Assembly (NCBI GenBank): GCA_946632055.1
Contig: CAMPAR010000005.1
Span: forward strand, 1-64,000
Length of the DNA: 64,000 nucleotides
Source: an uncultured Lachnospiraceae bacterium
GTDB taxonomy: Bacteria; Bacillota; Clostridia; Lachnospirales; Lachnospiraceae
Reading direction: 5' to 3'
A program made the translations under genes and the position numbers. Below the pieces are notes generated by a model. The model had not been told where the DNA came from, made no database searches, and worked only from the letters and a program-made list of their open reading frames with translations. This document shows, piece by piece, positions 17,335 through 25,468 of the stretch (position 1 is its first letter; each line of letters begins with the position of its first letter).

Positions 17335-18195
17335 TCAGTTGATCTCACGAAGGATCCGGATGACGTCAGCGATTGCGGCCCCCTCGCAGCGAACGGTCCG
17401 AATCGCGTTGTCCGGAACCAGCCCGTCGGAATCGAGAAGCGACTCCCGCGGTACAAAGCAGAGATCCGCAGCCTTCAGCATCGCCAGATCGTTCTGCGCA
17501 TCGCCGACGGATACCAGCACCTTTCTCCCCAGAATCTCCAGAAGCCTCCTGGCGCTGGTTCCCTTGTCTACACCTTCAGGCGGAACCTCGTACATGAATG
17601 GAAGCGACCGGATGCCCTGAAGGCCGAGCTCTCCCGCGCGCTTTTCCACTTCGTCCATCGCCGAAGTATCGAGCATACTGATGTCAAACTGCTTTCCTTC
17701 TGCCGCCAGTTTTCTGAAATCAGGCATGGGCGTCATAAAGCTGATCTTATTCCAGCCTTCCGGAATTTCATCGATCGGCGGATGAAGGATCGGCTGCCCG
17801 GGAAAGCCGTGAAAGGAGCTGGTTTCCCAGATTTCATCGGGGATATAGCTCACTTCCCCCACCTCGATCAGTCCGCCGGCGCCCCGCGGAAGCGACAGGA
17901 AAAGTTCCTTCACGAGCTTCCGCTGTTCATCGGAAAGCACGCCCTGATACAGCAGTTTGTCCTGTTCCGTGTCATAAATAAAGGCTCCGTTCGAAAGGAC
18001 GAGCGGCGCGTTGAACGGCACATGATGGAAGCTCTCGTACCACTCTCTTTTCCCGCGTCCCGAGCCGATCGTAAAGGCGCCGCCCCCGGCGGTAAATTCG
18101 CGGATCGCGTCCAGGTTTTCCTGCGGCACGAGATGGTTCTCGCCCGTCAGCGTATTGTCATAATCCGAGACAATCAGTATATCCTTAAAATCCAT
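17335..18195 (-). CDS. HAD-superfamily hydrolase, Cof / HAD-IIB type
   Basis: 286 aa, cytoplasmic phosphatase of sugar phosphates or similar small phosphates. HAD motif I is SDYDNTLT (10-17) with the nucleophilic Asp, motif II TIGSGR (about 41), and motif IV VGDAQNDLAML (about 243) with metal-binding acids. The insert between motifs II and III is a type IIB cap. It is the last gene of a four-gene operon and overlaps the kinase gene by 11 bases, which suggests translational coupling. A kinase and phosphatase pair in one operon may act on the same metabolite. Confidence 0.85.
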   Translation of the reverse strand: MDFKDILIVSDYDNTLTGENHLVPQENLDAIREFTAGGGAFTIGSGRGKREWYESFHHVPFNAPLVLSNGAFIYDTEQDKLLYQGVLSDEQRKLVKELFLSLPRGAGGLIEVGEVSYIPDEIWETSSFHGFPGQPILHPPIDEIPEGWNKISFMTPMPDFRKLAAEGKQFDISMLDTSAMDEVEKRAGELGLQGIRSLPFMYEVPPEGVDKGTSARRLLEILGRKVLVSVGDAQNDLAMLKAADLCFVPRESLLDSDGLVPDNAIRTVRCEGAAIADVIRILREIN

Positions 18196-19015
18196 CTTTT
18201 TCCTCTTCAGTTCTCATCATCAGGCGGTGCCGGTCCGTCAGCTTCAGTTCAAGATCCGCCGCCGCTCTGTTTGTCCGGGCTTTCCGGATATTCGGCCCGT
18301 CGGTCGAGTCATACCAGGCTTCCGCCTCCGCCCGTGTCCGGCCTCCACGCATCTTCCGCGCGATCAGGTCCTCCCGCAGCAGCTCTTCCTCCGCATCGAG
18401 GAAGATCGTGAGATCCGCGTATTTCCGGAGTTTTTCCCAGCCGCAGCCCTGATAGAGCAGCCAGTTTCCCTCCAGAAGGATCACCGGAGCCGTCACTTTC
18501 TCCGCGTCCGGCACCGGATCGTGGAGATTGCGGTCGTACACCGGGAAGAGGACCGGACTTCCGCCCGATGTATTTTCCCGGAGTTCGCGAAGCTTCTTTT
18601 CCAGTTTCCCGAGGTCGTAGGTCTCCGGCGCGCCTTTAATGTCCCTTCCCCGGACCGCGCCTTCCGGCCGGTCGATCACCAGCTTTTCAAGCTCCGCGTT
18701 CGTCCGGTGAAAGCCGTCGATCGAGAGGCACTGAAGCTGTTCCCCGGAAAGCGCCTCCAGCACTTTTCCGAGCGTGCTTTTCCCCGCCCCGGGAGGCGCG
18801 GCAAGAAAGATCACCCTCCGCCCGACAGCGCTGTTTGCAGCTGCCGGGTCGGCGTTTTCCTCGAAGGCCCCACTGTTCCGCTCCTGTCTTCCCGCGTTTC
18901 CCGCCGCGAGAAACCGGCAAAGGAGCGGCTTCAGCACGCCTTCGACACAGTCCTCCGTATATTCGGCCCGGACAGGAAAGCCATTCACTGTCAGGTCAAA
19001 GCGAATCAGTTTCAT
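18185..19015 (-). CDS. P-loop nucleoside/sugar kinase, uridine kinase / phosphoribulokinase-like
   Basis: 276 aa. LAAPPGAGKSTLGKVLE is a Walker A motif (about 72-88), SIDGFHRTN carries the substrate or metal acid (about 104), FPVYDRNLHDP is the lid motif typical of the PRK/uridine kinase group, and VILLEGNWLLYQ follows. It resembles uncharacterised nucleoside/nucleotide kinase family proteins near fructose/pantothenate kinases. The first 60 residues are an extension outside the kinase core. It phosphorylates a small hydroxylated substrate, most likely a sugar or nucleoside. It belongs to the PNPOx-MBL-kinase-HAD operon. Confidence 0.8.
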   Translation of the reverse strand: MKLIRFDLTVNGFPVRAEYTEDCVEGVLKPLLCRFLAAGNAGRQERNSGAFEENADPAAANSAVGRRVIFLAAPPGAGKSTLGKVLEALSGEQLQCLSIDGFHRTNAELEKLVIDRPEGAVRGRDIKGAPETYDLGKLEKKLRELRENTSGGSPVLFPVYDRNLHDPVPDAEKVTAPVILLEGNWLLYQGCGWEKLRKYADLTIFLDAEEELLREDLIARKMRGGRTRAEAEAWYDSTDGPNIRKARTNRAAADLELKLTDRHRLMMRTEEEKDGF

Positions 19016-19050
19016 TTTGGCGGAATCACTCCTTTAGTTTCAGGCCTCAC

Positions 19051-19869
19051 TTATTTCATATAAATCAGGCGCTCGCCGGGCTGGAAGATCTTGTAGGGCA
19101 TGCCCGGCGCGTACTGCCGGACGGCTTCCGGGATGTAGCCCGCCGGGATGGAATTCGACGGGAACAGATCGAAGTGCATCGGGATGAAAAGCTGCGCCTC
19201 GGCGTCTTTCGCAAAAGTCACCGCCTCCTCAAGCGTCATATTTCCGATCACATTCTGGTGCAGGCGGTAGTAGCTGCGGCCGTTCACGGGAAGCATGGCG
19301 ATATCGACCGCCCCGACCGCCTCCGCCAGGCCTTCATAAACGCAGCAATCGCCGGAGTGATACACGAGAATGTCGCCGAATTCAAACACGAAGCCCATCT
19401 CGAGATAGTCGCCGTTCTCATCCACATGCAGCTCCTCATGCGCGGAGGGCACGGGAAGCGCGAAGAAGGCCTCAAAATCCAGCTTTTCGCCCTCATGCGC
19501 GGGGATGATGCGCTCCTTCGGAACGCCGTATTTCACCACATTTTCAGCAAAGGCGGCAGGGATGATGAACTTAGCGTGATCATTGACGGCGACCATTCCG
19601 GCAAGCGTCCTCGGGTCCGCGTGGTCCATATGGTCATGCGAGCAAAAGACGTAATCAATGAAGTCCATCTCGGACGGCTCGAACGGCGAAAGGTAATTTC
19701 TGCCCCAGCCCTTTTCCGGGTCGTAGAGCGGCCCCGTGAGATATCCGTCCACGAGGATATACTTCCCACGGAATTTAAAGACAAAACCCTCCTGCCCCAT
19801 GTAGAACAGCGCGAGCTGGCTGTCTGTGATTTCCGTCGCAAGAATTCTCTCTTTCAGTGTCGTATTCAT
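19051..19869 (-). CDS. MBL-fold metallo-hydrolase, UlaG-like
   Basis: 272 aa. The metal site FCSHDHMDHAD (HxHxDH, about 80) is intact, with further ligands YHSGDCC (about 166) and IPMHFDLFPSN (about 228). The layout matches the UlaG / L-ascorbate-6-phosphate lactonase group. It would hydrolyse a cyclic ester or phosphoester in the cytoplasm. No ascorbate PTS genes are nearby, so I do not give the ula name. The 13-base gap to the upstream PNPOx gene and 35-base gap to the kinase support one operon. Confidence 0.8.
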   Translation of the reverse strand: MNTTLKERILATEITDSQLALFYMGQEGFVFKFRGKYILVDGYLTGPLYDPEKGWGRNYLSPFEPSEMDFIDYVFCSHDHMDHADPRTLAGMVAVNDHAKFIIPAAFAENVVKYGVPKERIIPAHEGEKLDFEAFFALPVPSAHEELHVDENGDYLEMGFVFEFGDILVYHSGDCCVYEGLAEAVGAVDIAMLPVNGRSYYRLHQNVIGNMTLEEAVTFAKDAEAQLFIPMHFDLFPSNSIPAGYIPEAVRQYAPGMPYKIFQPGERLIYMK

Positions 19870-19882
19870 GTTTACCTCCCGA

Positions 19883-20659
19883 TCATCTGTTTTTCATCAG
19901 CTCCTGAAGCGTTTCGCGGTTCAGCCAGTGCGTCAGGTCTTCCGGCTGATCAATCGTTGTATTTCCAATGAGCTTTTTCGCAAGATTCGTGTACTGCTCC
20001 CGTTCATCGTAGGTCTCAAATACCGCGCTTCGCTCAATCGGCCTGATGTCCATCCGCGGCCAGAGCTTTTTCGCGGTTTCCGCGAAATACATCAGCGCGC
20101 CGTCGTACAGCTTCTGCAGGGCAAGATCTTCCGTGGCCACGCCCGCGCTTTCCCGCTCCTCCAGAATCGACGACAGTCTGTCCCGGAGCTCTTTATCCTT
20201 TTTCATCGTGATTCCGATGAGTGCGTTTTCCGGCGTCCCGAGCTCGATGCTTTCCTTCTCCCCGTCCTCTTCCGAGATGAACTCGCAGACGGCGTCCCGG
20301 AAAAACCAGGCGATCAGCATGCGCGGCTCGTCTCCCCACTTTTCGCGAAGAGACGCGTTCCCCTGCATACACTTTTCGATGATGCTCTCCTCTTCTGTAA
20401 AGACCGCCTCGCCCTTCATCCGAAACAGCGTTCCGGTCCGGCTGTCGAGGACGCAGAGGACCGCCAGAGGATCCATGCTCAGTTCTCCGTAAAACATCCC
20501 GCTTTTCGGAACCGCGAAATAGAACGCCTCCTCTTCCTCAAAGCAGAACTCCGCCGGATGGACATCCGGCCGCTTGTCAAATCCCGTCACGGCCGCGTAG
20601 AGGACCGGATGATCCTGCAGAAACTGCTTAACTTTCTCAAATCCTTCTTCCCTTTTCAT
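19883..20659 (-). CDS. Pyridoxamine-5'-phosphate oxidase-like FMN-binding protein
   Basis: 258 aa. The first ~125 residues form a split-barrel flavin-binding domain (LYAAVTGFDKRPDVHPAEF, KSGMFYGELSMDP, TGTLFRMKGEAVF) typical of the PNPOx-like superfamily. The remaining half is a helical region of unknown fold with charged patches (KKDKELRDRLSSILEERE). It probably binds FMN or F420 and performs a redox step or flavin storage; a true pyridoxine role is unlikely at this divergence. It is the first gene of the four-gene operon with a near-consensus promoter. Confidence 0.7.
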   Translation of the reverse strand: MKREEGFEKVKQFLQDHPVLYAAVTGFDKRPDVHPAEFCFEEEEAFYFAVPKSGMFYGELSMDPLAVLCVLDSRTGTLFRMKGEAVFTEEESIIEKCMQGNASLREKWGDEPRMLIAWFFRDAVCEFISEEDGEKESIELGTPENALIGITMKKDKELRDRLSSILEERESAGVATEDLALQKLYDGALMYFAETAKKLWPRMDIRPIERSAVFETYDEREQYTNLAKKLIGNTTIDQPEDLTHWLNRETLQELMKNR

Positions 20660-20740
20660 ATCCTGTCCGCTCCTTTTTCGTCACTTTTTCAGGGAAAAGC
20701 CTGAATCGCAGCCGCCGGCTGAAAATCACTCCCGGGTTCC

Positions 20741-20769
20741 ATCATACCCGTGAAACGCTTTTCTGTCAA
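20741..20769 (-). promoter_or_regulatory. Strong promoter of the PNPOx-MBL-kinase-HAD operon
   Basis: On the minus strand TTGACA (perfect), a 17-bp spacer and TATGAT lie 81 bases before the ATG at 20659. Confidence 0.75.
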
Positions 20770-20914
20770 TGATTCCGAAAAGATTCCTCCTCAAATCCTC
20801 TCCGGAACCTTTCTCCCGGAACAGGATATTTTTATATGGATTTTTCCGCTCCCCTGCTTTATAATATCTGTATCTGATCTGTTTCACTTTACTAAAGAAA
20901 AGGAGTGTGTTTTT

Positions 20915-22399
20915 ATGGCATATGATACAAAAGCCTGGCTCGAGAAAATCGACCGCGTGATCGCTGCAGGTCCCTACGAAGCCACCTGGGAAAGCCTGGA
21001 GAAGCATGAGACGCCGAAGTGGTTCCGGGACGCAAAGCTCGGCATTTTTATTCACTGGGGAATCTACAGCGTCCCCGCCTTTGCCAATGAATGGTACTCC
21101 CGGAACATGTATCTGCAGGGTACGCCGGAGTTCGAGCACCATGTGAAGACCTATGGCCCGCATAAGGATTTCGGCTACAAGGACTTCATCCCGATGTTCA
21201 AGGCGGAGAAATTCGACGCCAAGGAATGGATCTCCCTCTTCAAAAAGGCCGGCGCCAAATATGTGATTCCGGTGGCGGAGCATCACGACGGCTTCCAGAT
21301 GTACCGCTCGGAGCTTTCGCACTGGAACGCGGCCGAAATGGGCCCGAAGCAGGACGTCCTCGGCGAGCTGACGGAGGAAATGAAGAAGCAGGGACTCGTA
21401 AACGGCGCTTCCACGCACCGCATCGAGCACTGGTTCTTCATGGGCGGCGGCCGTTCCTTCGAGTCGGACATCAAAGACGATGAAAAGCTCGGCGATTTCT
21501 ACTGGCCGGCGATCAAGGAGCAGCCCGAAAACATGGACGACTCCTTCTTTGAGCCCGCCCCGACCGAGGAATTCCTGAACGACTGGATGATCCGTACCTG
21601 CGAGCTCATTGACAACTACCGCATTCACGAGCTCTACTTCGACTGGTGGATTCATCACGCGGCGGCCCGTCCCTATCTGAAGAAAATCGCGGCCTATTAC
21701 TACAACCGCGCGGCGGAGTGGGGCGAAGAGGTGCTGATCGCCTACAAGCACGATTCCTTCGCCTTCGGCACGGCGCTCGTCGATATCGAGCGCGGCCAGT
21801 TCTCCGACGTTCAGTCCTTCCCCTGGCAGACCGACACCGCGATCGCCAAGAATTCCTGGTGCTATACGGAAGGAAACGACTTCAAGAAGCCCTGGAGCAT
21901 CCTCTGCGATCTCGTCGACGTCGTATCGAAAAACGGCACGATGCTCCTGAATGTCGGCCCGAAGGCGGACGGCACCATCTCGGAGGACGACACCCGGATC
22001 CTCGAAGCGATCGGCGCCTGGCTTTCCGTCAACGGGGAAGCGATCTACGGCTCGCGTCCCTGGAGATACGCGCAGGAAGGCCCGACAAAGGAGGTGCAGG
22101 GGCAGTTCACCGACGGCATCGACAAGATCTATACCGCCGAGGACTTCCGCTTCACGGAAAACCACGGAAAGCTCTACGCGGCCTGCATGCGTTATCCGGA
22201 GAGCGGCAGGATCCTGATCAAGACCCTGGGACGCAAGGCCCATACCGCCGATTCGAAGTTCTTCGGCATCATTGACGACGTCGATGTGCTCGGCTTTAAC
22301 GAAAAACCCGTCTGGAAGCAGACCGAAGACGGCCTTGAGATCGAGACGAAAACCGTCGCGTCCGACAGCCCGGTCTTCTTCCGGATTACCGTGAGATAA
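20915..22399 (+). CDS. Alpha-L-fucosidase, GH29
   Basis: 494 aa using the ATG at 20915, preceded by AAAGGAG; the track start at 20750 adds a non-conserved leader. The enzyme cleaves terminal L-fucose from host or plant glycans. Conserved features are KWFRDAKLGIFIHWGIYSVPA at the first barrel strand, AKYVIPVAEHHDGF (His-His-Asp block, about 120) and ELYFDWW with the nucleophile Asp (about 242). MLLNVGPKADG closes the barrel, with a C-terminal beta domain after it. No signal peptide is seen. It is followed after 4 bases by nagA, so the two are in one operon, linking fucose removal to GlcNAc use as expected for mucin or milk glycans. A perfect TATAAT lies at 20860-20865, without a clear -35. Confidence 0.92.
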   Translation: MAYDTKAWLEKIDRVIAAGPYEATWESLEKHETPKWFRDAKLGIFIHWGIYSVPAFANEWYSRNMYLQGTPEFEHHVKTYGPHKDFGYKDFIPMFKAEKFDAKEWISLFKKAGAKYVIPVAEHHDGFQMYRSELSHWNAAEMGPKQDVLGELTEEMKKQGLVNGASTHRIEHWFFMGGGRSFESDIKDDEKLGDFYWPAIKEQPENMDDSFFEPAPTEEFLNDWMIRTCELIDNYRIHELYFDWWIHHAAARPYLKKIAAYYYNRAAEWGEEVLIAYKHDSFAFGTALVDIERGQFSDVQSFPWQTDTAIAKNSWCYTEGNDFKKPWSILCDLVDVVSKNGTMLLNVGPKADGTISEDDTRILEAIGAWLSVNGEAIYGSRPWRYAQEGPTKEVQGQFTDGIDKIYTAEDFRFTENHGKLYAACMRYPESGRILIKTLGRKAHTADSKFFGIIDDVDVLGFNEKPVWKQTEDGLEIETKTVASDSPVFFRITVR

Positions 22400-22403
22400 G
22401 CTT

Positions 22404-23702
22404 ATGATCATTCGAAACGCCGCCATTTTCACCTCAGAGAATCACTTTGTCACGGGAGACCTCGTGATCCGGGACGGAAGAATTCTCCGGAACACCGCGG
22501 AAGAACAGCTTCTCGGGGAAACGGGCCCTGCCGCCCCCGAGCCCTTCGGCGGCGAGGAAGTCCTTGACGCCTCGGGGCTTTATGCCCTCCCGGGGCTTGT
22601 CGATCTGCACTTTCACGGCGCCGCCGGGCACGATTTCTCGGACGGCGACTATGAAGGACTGAAGGAAATTGCGGCCTTTGAGGCCTCGCAGGGCGTTCTT
22701 GCCATCTGCCCTGCCACGATGACGCTTCCGGAAGAGAGGCTCTACGCCGTCATGGATAACGCTGCTTCCTTCCGCTATTCCCAGGAGAACGCCTTATCCG
22801 GGAGCTTCGCCCAGGACGGCTTGTCACACCTCATCCGTCAGCCCGCGGCTGACACCTTCCCCTCAAGGGGAAGCCAGAAGAAAACCGCCCTTGCCGATCT
22901 TGTCGGCATTCATCTGGAGGGGCCCTTCATCAGCAGGGAAAAAGCCGGCGCGCAGGACCCGATGTTTATCATTCCCGCGGACGAAGCGCTTTTTCGGCGG
23001 CTGCAGGCCCGCTGCGGGAATCTGATCCGGCTGGTGGATCTCGCGCCGGAAATCCCGGAAAACATGGCGTTCATCCGCACGGTTCTGTATGCCCCCGAGC
23101 TTTACGGGCCGGTACGGATCAGTCTTGCCCATACTGCCTGTGATTATGATACCGCACGAGCCGCTTTCGCCGCCGGCGCCTGCCATATGACGCACATTTT
23201 CAACGCAATGCCCGGCATTTCGCACCGCGCTCCCGGCCCCGTCATCGCAGCGCTTGAAGCCGGCGCCGATGCAGAACTCATTGCGGACGGGGTTCACATT
23301 CATCCCGCGATGGTGCGCTTCACCTTCAGCACTTTCGGCGCGGAGCACGTGATCCTGATCTCCGACAGCATGGAGGCGACCGGCCTTCCGGACGGAAGCT
23401 ACACGCTCGGCGGCCAGCAGGTGACGGTTGAGGGAAAAAAGGCCGTCCTTCAGGATCATCCTGATACGATCGCAGGCTCCGTCACGAACCTCTACGACTG
23501 CATGAAAACCGCCGTTCTCGAGATGGGCGTTCCGCTCCCGGACGCTGTCCGCGCTGCGACGAGAAACCCGGCGGAAGCGCTTGGAATCGATCAGGATTAC
23601 GGCTCGCTTTCCGCCGGGCGTTATGGAAATGTGATCCTCGCGGACCGGGAATTAAACCGGCGCCGCATCATTCAAAGGGGCCGCGTCATTTCGCAGTCCT
23701 GA
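22404..23702 (+). CDS. nagA: N-acetylglucosamine-6-phosphate deacetylase
   Basis: 432 aa. It converts GlcNAc-6-P to GlcN-6-P and acetate. The amidohydrolase signatures are all present: VDLHFHGAAGHDF (metal His-x-His, about 70), GIHLEGPFIS with the metal Glu, LAHTACDYD, MTHIFNAMPGISHR, and LISDSMEATG with the catalytic Asp. The usual length is about 380. The excess is a non-conserved stretch (about 130-155) whose DNA is a dispersed palindromic repeat inserted in frame. That position is a surface loop before HLEGPF, so activity may survive. It is co-transcribed with the fucosidase. Confidence 0.93.
   Translation: MIIRNAAIFTSENHFVTGDLVIRDGRILRNTAEEQLLGETGPAAPEPFGGEEVLDASGLYALPGLVDLHFHGAAGHDFSDGDYEGLKEIAAFEASQGVLAICPATMTLPEERLYAVMDNAASFRYSQENALSGSFAQDGLSHLIRQPAADTFPSRGSQKKTALADLVGIHLEGPFISREKAGAQDPMFIIPADEALFRRLQARCGNLIRLVDLAPEIPENMAFIRTVLYAPELYGPVRISLAHTACDYDTARAAFAAGACHMTHIFNAMPGISHRAPGPVIAALEAGADAELIADGVHIHPAMVRFTFSTFGAEHVILISDSMEATGLPDGSYTLGGQQVTVEGKKAVLQDHPDTIAGSVTNLYDCMKTAVLEMGVPLPDAVRAATRNPAEALGIDQDYGSLSAGRYGNVILADRELNRRRIIQRGRVISQS
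22826..22875 (+). repeat. REP-like palindromic element inside nagA
   Basis: The element has two hairpins: GTCAGCC/GGCTGAC (22837-22843 and 22847-22853) and CTTCCCCT/AGGGGAAG (22856-22863 and 22866-22873), preceded by ACACCTCATCC. From memory, this CCTCATCCGTCAG...TTCCCCTCAAGGGGAA pattern recurs between genes in gut Clostridia. Here it is translated in frame as SHLIRQPAADTFPSRGS. Confidence 0.7.
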
Positions 23703-23717
23703 AAGAGGCTCCGCGAT

Positions 23718-25346
23718 TTACGGCAGCAGACCGCTTTTCTTCGCGTACGCCTCCGCCATTTCATCCAGCCGGTCTTTTCCTTCGTGAACCACGATCTCGT
23801 CCCCGAAGTCGATCCAGGCCATCGACTCGTCTGCCTGCGGCCAGAAGGGCAGAGCTTCGCCGTTCGGATCGCCGGACTTCATGAAATTCGCCCAGTAATC
23901 ACACATCATTCGCGCAAGCTCAAAGTCCCAAGGCTCCCAGGGGCGCGCCGGCGGAACGTCCGGACGAAGGGACGCGAAAGCGTACCAGAGCTCCGCGGAG
24001 TGCCAGGAAAGGAGATACTCCTTCTGGCGTCTCGTGCCGGGCTGTTCGTCCTCCGGGCGTGTCGGCGGAATGCGGGAGAAGAGGTAGGCATAGGTCCTTC
24101 CGGTCTGCCCCTCCGCCTTTCTGTAAGCGCCGAAATACCGGGACTTGAAGCCGCTCGTGAAGCCGCCGGTCAGGCCCCTTGCCGCAAGATACCGCGACAC
24201 CCGGTTCGCTGTCTCATCGGTCGCCGGGCAGAGATTCTCGAAATCATACTTTTCGTACAGTTCTTCCCCGAGGAGCTCCTTCGCCATCGCATAGTACGTT
24301 TCGGCGCTCATTTCTTCCCCGCCGCCAAGATACATGCCGGCCGTCATCCGGCCTTCGCCGTTATTGACGCCGGAGAGCACATCGACCGCCGAGGCATACT
24401 GCCTGTAGCTGACGATCTGCTCGCGGTTCGGAACATAGTCCCCGTCATATACCATGCTCCCGGGCATTCTCGGCGCCAGACGGTCCGCGCGGTCCGCCGG
24501 CGGAATCGGCCGATGGAAGACCGCAGGATCGAGCTTCCGAAGCTCTTCAAGCGGCAGATCGGGATCGATGCCGATCGCTTTAAAATAGCGCACCGCGGCT
24601 TCCTCCGCGTCCTGTACCGTGTCGTATACCGTATTCCAGTTTAATGAGCTTTCATTGATGACGCGCTTTACGCGGCCCTTCTGATAGGGCGAGCAGGCTA
24701 GTGCGCCGGTCTTCGAAGTGCCGCCCGATTGTCCGCCGATCGTGATATTCTCCGGATCGCCGCCGAAGGCCGCAATGTTATCATAGACCCAGTCAAGCGC
24801 CTTCACTTCGTCCATCAGGCCGTAATTGCCGGACACGCCGCCCTGCTCTTCGGAGAGCTGCCTGCACGAAAGATAGCCGAAGACATTCAGCCGCTGACCG
24901 ACCGTGACGACAACGATTCCGCGCTTTGCAAGCTCCGAGCCATCAAATTCAATCTCATAGGAATAGCCGGTCGAGAGTCCGCCGCCGTGGAACCACATAT
25001 AGACCGGCCGCTTTTCGCCGGGCTCTGATGCCCCCGTCACGATGTTCAGATACAGGCAGTCCTCGGAAGCCTTCGGATGCCCCATATAATAGAAATCCGT
25101 CCCCCAGGGCTCGAAGCCGATGCCGGAGCCCATGATCTGATAGGCCATCGGCGCGTAGGTATCGCAGGCCTTCACGCCCTCCCAGGGTTCCGGGTCAACG
25201 GGCGGCTTCCAGCGAAGAGGCCCGACAGGCGGCGCCGCATAGGGAATTCCCTTGAAAACCGTGATTCCCTCATACTCGGGGCGTTCTGCAGGAACTCCCG
25301 ACACCTTCCCGAATGCTGTTTCCACAACTCCGATCGTTTTTTTCAT
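23718..25346 (-). CDS. Type-B carboxylesterase / para-nitrobenzyl esterase family
   Basis: 542 aa with the ATG at 25346 (site GGGAGG); the longer track start is not supported. Alpha/beta-hydrolase of the carboxylesterase/lipase type. FKGIPYAAPPVGPLRW is the family N-terminal signature, EDCLYLNI follows (about 90), and the nucleophile elbow reads TIGGQSGG (about 204) where most relatives have GESAGG. The acid lies in NNGEG and the His in LLSWHSAELWYAF (about 470). No signal peptide is seen, so it is cytoplasmic. It likely removes acyl groups from glycan-derived or aromatic esters. It is downstream of GH3 with a 122-base gap. Confidence 0.85.
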   Translation of the reverse strand: MKKTIGVVETAFGKVSGVPAERPEYEGITVFKGIPYAAPPVGPLRWKPPVDPEPWEGVKACDTYAPMAYQIMGSGIGFEPWGTDFYYMGHPKASEDCLYLNIVTGASEPGEKRPVYMWFHGGGLSTGYSYEIEFDGSELAKRGIVVVTVGQRLNVFGYLSCRQLSEEQGGVSGNYGLMDEVKALDWVYDNIAAFGGDPENITIGGQSGGTSKTGALACSPYQKGRVKRVINESSLNWNTVYDTVQDAEEAAVRYFKAIGIDPDLPLEELRKLDPAVFHRPIPPADRADRLAPRMPGSMVYDGDYVPNREQIVSYRQYASAVDVLSGVNNGEGRMTAGMYLGGGEEMSAETYYAMAKELLGEELYEKYDFENLCPATDETANRVSRYLAARGLTGGFTSGFKSRYFGAYRKAEGQTGRTYAYLFSRIPPTRPEDEQPGTRRQKEYLLSWHSAELWYAFASLRPDVPPARPWEPWDFELARMMCDYWANFMKSGDPNGEALPFWPQADESMAWIDFGDEIVVHEGKDRLDEMAEAYAKKSGLLP

Positions 25347-25468
25347 CGCACACCTCCCTGAAGTCTCCTTATGATGTCTGCGTTTACAGCCCCTACACGG
25401 GTTCATCCTCTCCGACGGGTCTGTTTTTCCAGATTTCCGTCTTTTCTTTATCGGCAGCCCTGCTGTTG

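Noticed and set aside
19051-19869. Naming the MBL gene ulaG
   Set aside because: No ascorbate PTS or other ula genes are nearby; the fold alone does not fix the substrate.
20726-22432. 568-aa minus-strand ORF
   Set aside because: Antisense to the GH29 fucosidase gene; no recognisable domain.
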